DNA from: Acidobacteriota bacterium
GTDB taxonomy: Bacteria; Acidobacteriota; Terriglobia; Acidiferrales; UBA7541
Assembly (NCBI GenBank): GCA_013289825.1
Contig: JABCZF010000019.1
Location: forward strand, 1 to 64,000
Direction: 5' to 3'
Length of the DNA stretch: 64,000 nucleotides
This document shows positions 25,929 to 36,749 of this stretch, piece by piece (positions within the stretch are counted from its first letter, which is position 1; each line of letters begins with the position of its first letter). The notes beneath the pieces were generated by a model. It did no database searches. It was not told the DNA's origin and saw only the letters and a list, made by a program, of their open reading frames with translations. A program made the translations under genes and the position numbers.

Positions 25929-28900
25929 TCAGAACGAATAACGCAAGGCAAACTCCATTACGCGCGGCTTGGTCAGCGTTCCCGAGTACAAGCCGATTGT
26001 GCTGGGGTTGGTCAGCGCGCTGTTGTTGATCAGCGTGCCGGCGTCAAATCGCACGGAGTTGGTCAGGTTGTACGCGTACGCGCTGAAGCGAAGCGCCTGC
26101 CGCTCGGTAAGACTGAAAGTCTTGTTGAGCCCCGCGTCAATGCCGAAGAATCCCTGGCCACGGAAAATATTGCGCTGCCCCGATTCTCCGGGATAAGGCA
26201 GCCGGAGCACGCTGTTCCAGTATTTTGATGGGTCAGCGCTGGCTCCTTCGATGTTGAACGCAAAGGGCTGGCCGTTAACGTAGGTAAGCCCTTCATGCAC
26301 GGACCCTGTCAGCACGGTATCTCCGGAAAGTTGGAAGTTGGTGTTCCAGGTGCCTCCTGCCGGAATGCTGAAGGGAAACCCGCTGGTCCACCGGTAGATG
26401 CCGGCTAGTTGCCAGCCTCCCAGGAATGTGTTCGTGAAGCGGTTCCAGTCGTGACCAAATCTTTTGCCACGGCCGAAAGGCAAATCATAGACCCAGTTGG
26501 AATTAATCTGGTGACGAGTGTCGAAGTCAGAGACTCCCCGGAATTGTTTCGGACTCCAGGTATTGATGATCGCGCTAAGGCCTCCAAACGCCGGCACGCG
26601 CTCGGAATCGGAACCAATGTCGAGCGATTTGGAAAGCACATAGTTGAAGTCAAACTGCAATCCGCGCATGTTCCGGCTGCGCAGCATGAACTGCCCGGCG
26701 TTGTAGCTGCTGTTGCCCATGGACGACCACGCGTACAGCGCGGAAAACTCCTTGTTGTAAAACGCATACGGAGTGTCGACACCGTTGATGTTTGCGCAGG
26801 CGGGGAAGCAGAATGAATCGAATATGTTCACAAAATTGGAAGCGCCGAATGTTGACGCGCCCCAATTGCAGAAGAACAACTCATACATGGCTTGGGTAGC
26901 GGTTGGGTTGGGGACATTCAGCAGTCCGGGGGCGCCACCGTGGTTCAGTTTCAGATTTCCGTCGCCGCAGCTGGCGGTGCCGGGGCCGAAGTTCACCACT
27001 CCCGCTGCGTTTGGAAACAGATTTTGAAAATAGGGAATGTTGGGAACCTGGGAGACAGGCGTATTTGCTTGCGCCAGCTTGGCCAGTTGCGTTGCCGCCG
27101 CGAAATAATCCGTCCCCGATTTGGGATCGGTCAGGTCCAGCGGCATCGCCAAATCGCGTTGCTGAAGCAGACGGTGGGCCAATCGTCCCACATAGGCGGC
27201 TTCAAACGTTATTCCGCCGGGAAGTTCGCGCGTGACGGAAAAGTCAAACGTCTCTGAATACGGCGTCCTCAGCTTGGTGTCGAACCCGTACGTGATCTGC
27301 TGCAGGGGGTTCCCCGGCGTGCTGACCGGAGGGGTGTAAGGGAAAGGCCCGGAAGGCGCAGGTTGCAGCAGTACGCCATTCTCGCTCAAGGCCGGAATAT
27401 TGTTCGGGCCGGAAAAGCGGGCGGCGCCATCGATCGTCTGTACCGATGCCGGGTTACTGATCACCGTGTCCAATCCAAACGAGCCGTTCAGGTCGAATGT
27501 GTCGACCAGCGCGGTCCCGAAGTGATCGTACACAATCCCGAACCCTCCTCGAATCGATGTCTTGCCCGAGGCGCCGAACAGGGATTGCCACAGTCCGCCG
27601 CTCGGGTTTGGAGCATAAGCAAACGAAAAACGCGGGCCCAGGTCCTTGTAGTCCCACGGCCAGTACGGGGCCTTGCCGTTTGCCTGGCCGCTTGGGCTGT
27701 ACGTGATGAGCTCGTCGAAAGTTTGCCCCTGGGCCATGGCTTGGGCCCGGTTGGAAACAAACTGGGTCAGGTTCTGATTGGGAGATACCTGGTTTCCGCT
27801 CAGGTCATAGACCGGTTGCAAGAGTGTGTAGCGCAACCCAGCCGTAATGGTCAAAGTCGGCCGCGCGTGCCACACATCCTGGAAATAAAAATCCGATTCC
27901 CAGGAACGAAAGTCCTTCTGCACCAGCGCTCCCTCGGGAATCGGGACACCCGTCGCAGTTCGATTGTACTGGCCGTTCACCTGAGCGATGATGCCCGCGA
28001 TGTTCGTGACCGCGAAGTCGTAGGGGTTGGCGTTGTTGAGATCAACCGGCTTAAGACCGAACGCTTCCGGGTCCAGGCTGCCGTTACTCCCCGCCGCCTG
28101 TGCCGCCAGATAATTCGGGTTTGTGGAAGCATAGTTGATATTGGACTGATCGGTAGCGCGTGAGTTGGTGATCCGACGGATATTCGTGCCGAACTGCAGC
28201 GTGTGTTTGCCCTTTGTCCAGCTGACGTCATCAAGCCAGTTGTACACCGGGATGTGAAACTTGCGCGTGAAAGAAGTCGAGGGGGAAAGTGAACCCACAC
28301 TGGGGTGCAGGTCATCGAAATAACGGAACGTCACGATGGGAAGATTTTCGATTCCCAGATTGTCCTGGCTCTCGCGCGTAAGGCCAAAACGCAGGTTGTT
28401 CACCAGGGTGCTCGAGAAAGTTGCAGTGTAGCCGGCGGCGATGGCGCGACTGGTATCGCGAACCACGTTATTCGCCGGCATGCCCGGAAACTGCGGAGGC
28501 TGGGCCGTCTTATCGGTTTGGTAGTTGCCGCGGAGAAACACGTGTTGCGTGCCGGAGCGGTTCAGGTTGTAATCCAGTTTCACGATCGTAGTGTTCAGGC
28601 GAGTCGGGTTTGGAGCGGAGAAGCTGAAGCAACTGATGTTAAACCCGTCCGCGTTCGAGCAGGCCCCGGAATTGGCCGTAGGATATTGGTTAAAAACTCC
28701 CGTGCCTTGGGCATTGGCCACGAGCTTGTTGATGCCCGGACCGAGCGGGCAAGTCCCGTTCGGGAAATTGGGCAGTACGGGCGTGCTGCAGTTGGGATCC
28801 ATCATGGCAATCTGTGCGGGTCCGACGCCGCTCGTGCCCGGCGCAAACGAATATGTCTTCCCGCTGAATCCAACTACCGGGGGTAGCCCGTTGTTGCCGC

Positions 28901-29984
28901 CCGGGCAGATTGTGGTTGCCGGAGTATTGACGCTGCCGTCCGCATTAAGAATAGGAGCGCACGGGTAGAGCACCACGCCGTCCTGAAGATTTGGGGCCGG
29001 CACGTTGCGCTGCACCTGCTGGTTTTCCGCCAACCGCTGCCCTTCGTAGGTGCCAAAGAAAAAGAGCCGGTCCTTCTTGATGGGTCCGCCCAGCGAGCCG
29101 CCAAAAGTATTGCGGATCACTTTCCCCGGTTTGTTGGGCAGGCCGTTGCTCAGCTCTGCCTGCTTGTTGAACCAATCGTTTGCCGCCGTCACCGTCGGGC
29201 GGTTTTGTTCGAACAAAGCTCCGTGGAAAGTGTTCGTCCCGCTCTTTGTAACCAGCGTCACCTGTCCGCCGGAGGAACGCCCCTGGTCGGCATTGTCTCC
29301 GATGGTGGTGACGCGAAATTCTTCGATGGAATCGAGCGTCGAGCGGACCGCCCCCTGAAATGCCGTGCCCCGCGCCTGCTGGTTGTTGTCCACTCCGTCG
29401 AGCGTGATATTCGCCTGATCCGAACGCCCGCCATTCAGCGCGCCATTTCGCGTGTCAATGTTGTCGTCGGGATTTGTGCCGACGAACGTCACGCCCGGCT
29501 GCAAGCTGAGCACCCCGGCGGCATCGCGGCCCTCAAACGGGAGGGCAAGGATCTGGCGTGAGTCAAACGTGTTGCCGAGTGTGGCGTCCTGCGTGTTGAC
29601 GGTCTGTGCGGCGGCTTGCACCTCGACCGTAATTGTGCCGCTGGCCACCTGAAGCTTCACGTCGCTGGTGGCCGGCGTCGCAACCAGCAGCACCAGGCCG
29701 GATTGCTTGAAGCTCGCGAACCCGGAAGCATTCACTGTCATGACGTACGTCGCAGGACGCACGGACTGAAACTGGTAGGAACCGTTCTTGTCCGTCTGCG
29801 TGGTGAGGTTCACAGCGATTTCGGCGCTGGACAGCGTAATCGTGGCGTCGGGCACGACGGCGCCCGCAGGATCAGTGACTGTGCCGCGAAGCGAGGTGGT
29901 GCCCGATTGCGCGTAGGTGAGTGTTAGCGAACAGAGCAACAAGACGAGGACAATGATGCAATGCTCGGGAAGATTCCGAGACAT
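25929..29984 (-). CDS. TonB-dependent receptor-like outer membrane protein, paralogue of the preceding gene
   Basis: Same architecture: GTTSLRGTVTDPAGAVVPDATITL...MEFALRYSF. Confidence 0.85.
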   Translation of the reverse strand: MSRNLPEHCIIVLVLLLCSLTLTYAQSGTTSLRGTVTDPAGAVVPDATITLSSAEIAVNLTTQTDKNGSYQFQSVRPATYVMTVNASGFASFKQSGLVLLVATPATSDVKLQVASGTITVEVQAAAQTVNTQDATLGNTFDSRQILALPFEGRDAAGVLSLQPGVTFVGTNPDDNIDTRNGALNGGRSDQANITLDGVDNNQQARGTAFQGAVRSTLDSIEEFRVTTIGDNADQGRSSGGQVTLVTKSGTNTFHGALFEQNRPTVTAANDWFNKQAELSNGLPNKPGKVIRNTFGGSLGGPIKKDRLFFFGTYEGQRLAENQQVQRNVPAPNLQDGVVLYPCAPILNADGSVNTPATTICPGGNNGLPPVVGFSGKTYSFAPGTSGVGPAQIAMMDPNCSTPVLPNFPNGTCPLGPGINKLVANAQGTGVFNQYPTANSGACSNADGFNISCFSFSAPNPTRLNTTIVKLDYNLNRSGTQHVFLRGNYQTDKTAQPPQFPGMPANNVVRDTSRAIAAGYTATFSSTLVNNLRFGLTRESQDNLGIENLPIVTFRYFDDLHPSVGSLSPSTSFTRKFHIPVYNWLDDVSWTKGKHTLQFGTNIRRITNSRATDQSNINYASTNPNYLAAQAAGSNGSLDPEAFGLKPVDLNNANPYDFAVTNIAGIIAQVNGQYNRTATGVPIPEGALVQKDFRSWESDFYFQDVWHARPTLTITAGLRYTLLQPVYDLSGNQVSPNQNLTQFVSNRAQAMAQGQTFDELITYSPSGQANGKAPYWPWDYKDLGPRFSFAYAPNPSGGLWQSLFGASGKTSIRGGFGIVYDHFGTALVDTFDLNGSFGLDTVISNPASVQTIDGAARFSGPNNIPALSENGVLLQPAPSGPFPYTPPVSTPGNPLQQITYGFDTKLRTPYSETFDFSVTRELPGGITFEAAYVGRLAHRLLQQRDLAMPLDLTDPKSGTDYFAAATQLAKLAQANTPVSQVPNIPYFQNLFPNAAGVVNFGPGTASCGDGNLKLNHGGAPGLLNVPNPTATQAMYELFFCNWGASTFGASNFVNIFDSFCFPACANINGVDTPYAFYNKEFSALYAWSSMGNSSYNAGQFMLRSRNMRGLQFDFNYVLSKSLDIGSDSERVPAFGGLSAIINTWSPKQFRGVSDFDTRHQINSNWVYDLPFGRGKRFGHDWNRFTNTFLGGWQLAGIYRWTSGFPFSIPAGGTWNTNFQLSGDTVLTGSVHEGLTYVNGQPFAFNIEGASADPSKYWNSVLRLPYPGESGQRNIFRGQGFFGIDAGLNKTFSLTERQALRFSAYAYNLTNSVRFDAGTLINNSALTNPSTIGLYSGTLTKPRVMEFALRYSF

Positions 29985-30205
29985 GGTGGAGCCCCTTTCG
30001 TGCACCGGAAAAGAATTAAGGTGCCGAAATGAGTGTCCACCACGGACGGCTTGCCGGTTCGCTCAACCTGTTAGAAGAGCGGAGGGAGGCAAAAGCAATT
30101 TGACCAGTTACACGAGTCGGAACCTGATATTTGGTAGCTTTGACGCTGCCGCTGAAAAAGGGTTAGCAGACTTTCCCTTGTCCTTGCCCGCGTGCCGCCC
30201 GTGGG

Positions 30206-31795
30206 CTAAGCCCTGCCAAGATGAATCAGGCGGGCCTGGGTGATCGCCGGGTGTTGGCGGACGGGACCCAGAATAGATTCCGAAATGTCGCCGTCCACGC
30301 GGATCAGAGAGACAGCCTCGGCACCCGGTGTGGAGTCGCGGCGGCCCAATGCGAATGTGGCGATGTTCACGCCGTGCTTCCCAAGGGTGCTGCCAACGTG
30401 GCCGATCACGCCGGGCTGGTCCTGGTTGCGCAGAAACAGGACAGTGCCATCAAGCTGAGCTTCAAGCGGAATGCCGTCAATTTGAATCACGCGAGGCGAA
30501 CCGTCGTGCAGTACCGTACCCTCCGCTGTGAAGCCGGGGGAGCCGGATTTATCGGGCAACGCGGAGACTTCAAGGGTGTGCGGGAAGCCGTGTTCGCGGC
30601 GCCGCGTTTCCTCTTCGACCGTCAGGCCGCGCGCGGCGGCAACCGCGGGCGCGTTCACCACGTTCACCTTTTCATCGAGGATCGCGTTCAGCATCCCGGC
30701 CAGAACGGCGCTGCGCAGAAGATGCGTGCCGACTTCGGCGACTTCGCCCGCATAGCGGATGCGAATGCGTGCCGGCCGCGTGAGCGCAGCTTGGGAGACG
30801 AGCGAACCCAGACGTTCCGCCAGCGCAAGATAGGGGCGCACCCGCCGGTACTGCTCGGGAGAAAGCGCGGGAAGATTCACGGCGTTGCGGATAACGCCTT
30901 CGACCAAGTAGTCGCGCACCTGCACCGCAACCTGGGTACCCAACTCTTCCTGAGCTTCCGCGGTCGATCCCGCAACATGCGGCGTGGTGATGACGTTCGG
31001 CAGGCCAATAAGTGGGCAATTCTTGGGCGGCTCCTCCGCGAAGACGTCCAGCGCCGCGCCAGCCACGTGGCCGGCTTTTATTGCCGCCGCAAGATCGGCT
31101 TCGTTGATCAGTTCGCCGCGCGCCGCGTTCACGATGCGCACTCCCTTCTTCATTTTGGCGATCGTCACGGCGTTGATCATGTCCTTCGTTTGCGGGCTGA
31201 CGGCGGTGTGCAGCGAGATAAAGTCGCTTTCGGCGTACAGCTTTTCGAGCGGCACAAGTTCCACAGAGAATTCGCGTGCGGCAGCTTCAGAGATGAACGG
31301 ATCGTAGCCGATCACGCGCATCTCGAAGCCATCGGCGCGCGTGGCCACTTCGCTGCCGATGCGTCCGAGGCCGATCAGGCCAAGCGTCTTGCCGCGCACT
31401 TCGGCCCCCGACGAGGATTTTTCCCAGCGCCCTTCGCGCATCGCGGCGTCCATTTTGGGCAATTGCCGCGCCAGCGCCAAAAGCAGCGCGAACGTGTGTT
31501 CCGCAACGCTGACGGAGCTTCCACCGGGCGTGCTCATTACCAGGATGCCGCGCTTGGTGGCTTCATCCAGGTCAATATTGTCCACGCCAACGCCGGCCCG
31601 GCCCACAACGCGCAGCCGCGGCGCATGATCGAGCAGCGCGGAGGTAACTTTGGTGGCGCTGCGAACAACGAGCGCGTCGGCATCGGCGAGCTCCGCGTTC
31701 AGATTGTCCTTGGTGGTCAGAACGATGTTCCAGCCGGTTTGCTGCAGGAGTTCAATACCGCGGTCGCTGATCTTGTCGGCAACAATGACCTTCAT
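30206..31795 (-). CDS. serA: D-3-phosphoglycerate dehydrogenase (long form with ACT domain)
   Basis: MKVIVADKISDRGIELLQ; GLIGLGRIGSEVATRA; C-terminal NQDQPGVIGHVGSTLGKHGVNIATFALGR ACT region. Confidence 0.93.
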   Translation of the reverse strand: MKVIVADKISDRGIELLQQTGWNIVLTTKDNLNAELADADALVVRSATKVTSALLDHAPRLRVVGRAGVGVDNIDLDEATKRGILVMSTPGGSSVSVAEHTFALLLALARQLPKMDAAMREGRWEKSSSGAEVRGKTLGLIGLGRIGSEVATRADGFEMRVIGYDPFISEAAAREFSVELVPLEKLYAESDFISLHTAVSPQTKDMINAVTIAKMKKGVRIVNAARGELINEADLAAAIKAGHVAGAALDVFAEEPPKNCPLIGLPNVITTPHVAGSTAEAQEELGTQVAVQVRDYLVEGVIRNAVNLPALSPEQYRRVRPYLALAERLGSLVSQAALTRPARIRIRYAGEVAEVGTHLLRSAVLAGMLNAILDEKVNVVNAPAVAAARGLTVEEETRRREHGFPHTLEVSALPDKSGSPGFTAEGTVLHDGSPRVIQIDGIPLEAQLDGTVLFLRNQDQPGVIGHVGSTLGKHGVNIATFALGRRDSTPGAEAVSLIRVDGDISESILGPVRQHPAITQARLIHLGRA

Positions 31796-31963
31796 GATTC
31801 CTCTATTCGGGGTAAAAGCCGCGGCGCGCGCACGGCGGTCTCTTCCCTTGGGGTCGAAACATTCCAAATTACTGTGCCGAATGCAGCGTGTCAAATCGCG
31901 CCGCGATAGAATGGCGAAGTAGGAGAATGGCTTCTGCTATAGTGCATAAATAAGGGAGCGAAA

Positions 31964-32419
31964 ATGAGCCTTTCCGAACAGTTGAAGAAAGATATTGTGG
32001 CCGCGATGAAGGGGAAAGAAGAGATGCGGCTGAGCGTGCTCCGCATGGCGAAGGCGGCGCTGCAATTGAAGGAAGTGGAAAAAATGCGTCCGCTGGACGA
32101 GATCGAATCGATCCAACTGCTGCAGACGCTAGTGAAGCAGCGCAAAGAATCGATCGACCAGTTCAGAAAGGGCGGCCGCCAAGACCTGGTGGACAAAGAG
32201 AACGCAGAACTGAAATTTCTGGAAGCGTATCTTCCAGCGGGAGCCAGCGAAGCCGAGATGGACGCCGCAATCCTAAAGGCCATCGCCGACACCGGCGCAA
32301 CCTCGATGAAACAAATGGGCGGCGTAGTAAAAGCAGCAAAGGAAGCCTTAACGGGAAAAGCCGTTGACGGCAAAGCCCTAAGCGACCGCGCCCGCGAAAA
32401 GCTCTCGAAGCTCGGATGA
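31964..32419 (+). CDS. GatB/YqeY-domain protein
   Basis: SLSEQLKKDIVAAMKGKEEMRLSVLRM...FLEAYLPAGASEAEM. Confidence 0.9.
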   Translation: MSLSEQLKKDIVAAMKGKEEMRLSVLRMAKAALQLKEVEKMRPLDEIESIQLLQTLVKQRKESIDQFRKGGRQDLVDKENAELKFLEAYLPAGASEAEMDAAILKAIADTGATSMKQMGGVVKAAKEALTGKAVDGKALSDRAREKLSKLG

Positions 32420-32466
32420 TGATTTGGGAATGGATGTCTTCGCATTAACCCGCAAACCAGGATCCC

Positions 32467-33108
32467 ATGGCACTCCCCGAACAAATCCCCCTCCGCTACA
32501 CCGAAGAGGACGCCGGCTTCATAAGCGTCCGCCCGGTGGTCAAGCAAATCTTCCGCCTGCACGAACTCGTGGACCTGGTCGTAAGCGTCGCCGGAAAAGA
32601 CCCCGCCCGCGTCCAGCAAATTTTCCGTAGCGGCACGGTTGTCTACAACGGATACCGCTATTGGTGGGACGCGCTCCCCGCCGAGCCGAAAGAAATCGAG
32701 CACCTCCTGCTTCCCTTCCCCGACGACGATCCGTCGCGCCCGTTCGAGCCGGAAAAGGCTACTGCCGGCCTTTTCGAAATCGGCGGCGGCGCGCAGCGCA
32801 CCGTGGTGGAGATTTCCCGCCAGGATGCCGCGCAAAAGAAACTCTTCGCCAGGCACTCTCCCTGGGACGTCCTCACCACCTTCGCCGCCGGAAAAACCGC
32901 CCGCTATGAAAAGTACGCTCACGCCCGCCGCGCCGATCTTTTCCGCATTTCCCTTCCCTTCGACCAAGCCCAGCAGTTGGTTGCCGCGTTCCTCGCCGCC
33001 GCACCGCGCAAGCTGAAGCATCGTTGGAGCACCCTCCGCCCCCCGGCGACGGTGACGTTTGTGTGTCCGCGCGAGAGCGGCCAGCGACCAGTGCCCGGCG
33101 TCCAGTGA
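32467..33108 (+). CDS. Hypothetical protein
   Basis: 213-aa ORF downstream of yqeY-like gene; no recognised family. Confidence 0.6.
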   Translation: MALPEQIPLRYTEEDAGFISVRPVVKQIFRLHELVDLVVSVAGKDPARVQQIFRSGTVVYNGYRYWWDALPAEPKEIEHLLLPFPDDDPSRPFEPEKATAGLFEIGGGAQRTVVEISRQDAAQKKLFARHSPWDVLTTFAAGKTARYEKYAHARRADLFRISLPFDQAQQLVAAFLAAAPRKLKHRWSTLRPPATVTFVCPRESGQRPVPGVQ

Positions 33109-33173
33109 AGAGTGGATCGTGGGTGCCGACGAATTGGTGGGGCGCCGAATTTCCGGGGCATCCGGCCACCCGC

Positions 33174-33551
33174 CTAGCTTTTATTGACGACCTCAATATC
33201 GTGGCCGTCAGGATCAAGCACCCAGGTTGCATAATAGCCAGGATAGTATTCGGGACGGGCTTGGGGTGGTTTGTTGCTCCTTCCTCCTGCTTCTAAAGCG
33301 GCCTTGTAGAATGCATCTACTTCGGCATGGTTTTTCGCTACAAATCCGACGTGAACGGCCTGAGGATCGGGCTTCCCTTCTTTGAGCCAGAAAAAATGGC
33401 TTTTGCCAATACCAAACCCTTTCAAGTCTGGGTGTCCGTCTTTGCCTGCGTAGTCTGGAAGGGTTGTGATCCCAAGTGGCTCGAGAGCCTTGGCATAGAA
33501 AGCGACTGAACGCTTGAAGTCGCTGACTGTGAGAATAACGTGGTCAATCAT
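33174..33551 (-). CDS. VOC-family (glyoxalase-like) protein
   Basis: MIDHVILTVSDFKRSVAFYAKALEPLG...WVLDPDGHDIEVV. Confidence 0.9.
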   Translation of the reverse strand: MIDHVILTVSDFKRSVAFYAKALEPLGITTLPDYAGKDGHPDLKGFGIGKSHFFWLKEGKPDPQAVHVGFVAKNHAEVDAFYKAALEAGGRSNKPPQARPEYYPGYYATWVLDPDGHDIEVVNKS

Positions 33552-33980
33552 ATTTTCCTTCCTGTTTTCGTTGGTTGATCAGATGACGGCGTCGCCTTCC
33601 TCGACCGAGCAGACCTGGTTGCGCAAACGACCGAGGCTCGGAAGAAAGGAGCCGAGCCTCCCGCGGCGGGCTAATTATAAGATGTGATTTTCACACTCGC
33701 TATCAGCAGATTGCCATGGCCAACGACGAGAGCGGAGAGTTGCTCCTCGAGCGACGTTTGGCAGATGCGCGGGGAATATAATGGGTGCCCGAAGGCTATC
33801 TACCACTGGGGTTACGAGCAGATTGCGCGTTTGTGAACGGCGGGTGACGGGCGGCTCGCGCCTGTTTTTATTTTCGGGCAAGGGATAGGTGTGCCGCAGC
33901 ATGACGGAAAGAAGCTGGCGGCAAGCGCAGTGTTCTTATCGGGGGCCGTACTATCCAGCGGTTCAATTGGGAGGGCTACG

Positions 33981-34541
33981 ATGGCACTTGAATCACACGC
34001 TGTGCTTGTCGGGATTCGCGACTCGTTGCTTGAAACGTATGCGAGCAACGACGCGATGAACCAGCTGATCCTTTCCGAGCTTGACCCACGGGCGTGGCGA
34101 GCGCAGCCGCCGGGCGAAAAAGGCAGTGGCCGGACAATCGCGGCCATCTTCGCGCACCTGCACAACTGCCGTCTTGTGTGGCTGAAGAATTCGGCGCCGC
34201 ATCTGAAGTGTCCGGCGCCGCTTGATCCCGACCGCTGCACGATGAAGCAGGCTGTCGCCGCGCACAAGAGAAGCGCCGCGCAGTGCCTGCGCATGTTGAC
34301 GGATGCGCTCTCGGCCGCTCCGAATCGCCGCGTGGCAAAGTTCTCTCGCGGCAGTTGGACGCAAACGTGGCCCGCCGGTGCGACCATGTTCGCTTACATG
34401 TTCTCGCACGAAGCCCACCATCGCGGCCAGATTTTGATGTTGGCCCACCAGGTCGGCTACCGCGTCCTCGACAAAACGCCCGGCGTCTGGCACTGGGAAA
34501 AGCTCTGGAAACAAGCGGGCCTAACCGCGCGCCCGCGCTGA
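33981..34541 (+). CDS. DinB-family protein
   Basis: IAAIFAHLHNCRLVWLKN...FAYMFSHEAHHRGQILMLAHQVG. Confidence 0.8.
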   Translation: MALESHAVLVGIRDSLLETYASNDAMNQLILSELDPRAWRAQPPGEKGSGRTIAAIFAHLHNCRLVWLKNSAPHLKCPAPLDPDRCTMKQAVAAHKRSAAQCLRMLTDALSAAPNRRVAKFSRGSWTQTWPAGATMFAYMFSHEAHHRGQILMLAHQVGYRVLDKTPGVWHWEKLWKQAGLTARPR

Positions 34542-34697
34542 GCGGCGGTGTCTCCGCGCAGAGCGGGCAGCATTGCGATGAAGGGAGATTGGGTTGAAAG
34601 AGAGCTGCCCGCCACGGTCGGCGGGCTCTGGAAAAGGTAGAGAACCCAAGAGCACGAGCAGGAGTGCCTGTGCCACAGGCAGCGCTCCACTCACGCG

Positions 34698-36749
34698 CTA
34701 GTGGGCGACAGGTTTGAGGACGGCGGTGTTGCGCTCGTCGGACGCGATGATGCGGTAGAACTTTTTCAGGTCGTCAGCTTTGGAGACGGGGACGCTGAGC
34801 TCCTTGATTTCGACAGTGCGGGTGTAGCGGATGGTGTCGCCCACGGCTTCTGTTTTGCTGTGATAGCTGCCGAAACTGTAATCAACATCAATAGGCGGAG
34901 GCAGTTCGTCCACCACATAGCCCGGGGGAAGTTTGATTTCAAAGTTGTCGGCGTCGTGGCGCGGACCTTCAAATTCGATCGAATATTTTCTGGGTTCCTT
35001 CGTTTCGAGGACTCCACTGGCGTGCGAGCCGATGACGCGGGGACGAACGAGCAGGAGGTCGCCGGCCGTCTTTCCATAATCGAGTGCGACGAAGGACCAG
35101 TCGTACCCGAAAGGCAAGGAGTTCTGCTTGAGGTTGCTGACGGTGGCCTTGGTGATCTGGAAGGTGCCCATGGAGTGCGACATCATGGTCTCGATGGGCT
35201 TGATGCGGTCGGCATCTTTTTCGACATAGCGGAGAGTCATCCGCTGGTACCAGGCGGAATCGCCGACACGGGTTTCATGCACGCTCCCGCTGAGGGTACC
35301 GCGGGGATCGAGCGTGAGTTTGGCGGTGCGCGTGGTGCCGTTCGCCGTGGTGCTTAACTGCGGCAATCGGGTGAGTTCGCCGCCGCTGGGAGTGACCAGC
35401 AGGGCGTAGTTTGCCTGCAAGGGGCCGCGGAGTTCGCCGAATGGCGTGACCTCGTCGGTGGGATCGAAGAAAAGCAAACGGCCGAGTGCGGGGTGCTGAA
35501 TGGTGGCGACAAGAGAGGGGTCGTTCGCGGTGTCAGGCAGATGGATGGCAAGAATGGCGTGGTTGAAGGAACCGACATGGGGAGGAGTGGCCGGGGTGAC
35601 GCCGCCGCGGTTGGTGTTGATGACGACATGGTAGGAATCAATATTCAATTCCTTGAGCATGGAAGCGAGGAGAGTGGCTTTGTCTTTGCAATCTCCAAAG
35701 CGGCGGGTGAAGGTGTCCGGCGCTGGGTGCGGCTGCCAGCCGCCGATACCCAATTCGATGGCGACATAGCGGATGTCTTTCTGCATGAACTCGGCCAGGG
35801 CACGCATCTGGTCGACGGAATTCTTGCGGTTGGCGGTGAGTTCGGCAACCTTTTGCTTGATGGCAGGCGAAGCGTCGCGGCGATTTTGCAGCAGCCCGTT
35901 GTACCAAACGCCCATCTCGGACCAGGTCAGGAAACCGTGATTGGCCCCGCTGGGGGGAATCAGGCTGACAATCATGACACCCGCGATACCTCTCCAGGGA
36001 GGCATGAATTGCTCGTCTTTAATCTCCGGAACATTCCTGACAATCCACTGCCATTGATTGTTTCCCAACGTGCTGGGCTGGAGGTCGGGATGATTCAGCC
36101 AGACCGCCTTGTATTCCCAGCCAGGCGGAAGCTGGAGTGTGTACCGGGCTTCGCCGACAGGAACGCTCTCCTGGAAAGACCATTCATCCTGAAGGACGTA
36201 GGGGCGGTCTTCGTGTTCAACTTCAAAGCCGACGATGTTGCCCGGCTCCGCCGCGGGAATGGAAATCATCTTGACGCGCACGTCGGTGACGAGTTCTCCG
36301 CCTTCGACATCGGTATATCCCCGCTCCGTTGCATCCTTCTCTTTCACCTCGAAATCTTTTCCCTGAGCGGGGATGCACCAGCCATGGATGCTGGTGATTC
36401 GGGAGTCGGAATCAAAAGGCAAGGCAACCTTGCCAAAATGCCTGCCGTCGGGGCGAAGAATTTTGTAGGCACTGCGGTCGATTTCCTTGAGCTTGCCGTT
36501 CGGCTGCACCATCAGAATTTCTTCCGAATAGAGAAGGATGGCGTCTGTTTTTTCATCGTGTGGGGGCAGCGGGGCGCTGGTTAGCGCGTGCATCCAAGCG
36601 GGCGCATCGGCGGCGAACGACGGGCGCGGGAGGAGCGCGACGAGCAAGAGGAGCACGAGCGAGCCCATGGCCAGAGTCGCGGGCGCGCACGGAAATTTAA
36701 TTGTTGGCCGAAGCAGCGCCAGGTTCGAAAACGATCTGTTTTTCATCAC
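34698..36749 (-). CDS. DUF3857/transglutaminase-like domain protein
   Basis: 683 aa; FMQKDIRYVAIELGIGGWQPHPAPDTFTRRFGDCKDKATLLASML. A start at 36668 (MGSLVLLLLVALLPRPSFA) is possible. Confidence 0.85.
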   Translation of the reverse strand: MMKNRSFSNLALLRPTIKFPCAPATLAMGSLVLLLLVALLPRPSFAADAPAWMHALTSAPLPPHDEKTDAILLYSEEILMVQPNGKLKEIDRSAYKILRPDGRHFGKVALPFDSDSRITSIHGWCIPAQGKDFEVKEKDATERGYTDVEGGELVTDVRVKMISIPAAEPGNIVGFEVEHEDRPYVLQDEWSFQESVPVGEARYTLQLPPGWEYKAVWLNHPDLQPSTLGNNQWQWIVRNVPEIKDEQFMPPWRGIAGVMIVSLIPPSGANHGFLTWSEMGVWYNGLLQNRRDASPAIKQKVAELTANRKNSVDQMRALAEFMQKDIRYVAIELGIGGWQPHPAPDTFTRRFGDCKDKATLLASMLKELNIDSYHVVINTNRGGVTPATPPHVGSFNHAILAIHLPDTANDPSLVATIQHPALGRLLFFDPTDEVTPFGELRGPLQANYALLVTPSGGELTRLPQLSTTANGTTRTAKLTLDPRGTLSGSVHETRVGDSAWYQRMTLRYVEKDADRIKPIETMMSHSMGTFQITKATVSNLKQNSLPFGYDWSFVALDYGKTAGDLLLVRPRVIGSHASGVLETKEPRKYSIEFEGPRHDADNFEIKLPPGYVVDELPPPIDVDYSFGSYHSKTEAVGDTIRYTRTVEIKELSVPVSKADDLKKFYRIIASDERNTAVLKPVAH

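Noticed and set aside
30221-31909. 562-aa + strand ORF opposite serA
   Set aside because: The minus strand encodes an unmistakable SerA; the + frame is low-complexity Arg/Gly/Ala-rich shadow coding typical of high-GC DNA.
34607-34626. Hairpin gcccgcc-acggtc-ggcgggc
   Set aside because: Short stem without a U-tract; could be chance in high-GC sequence.
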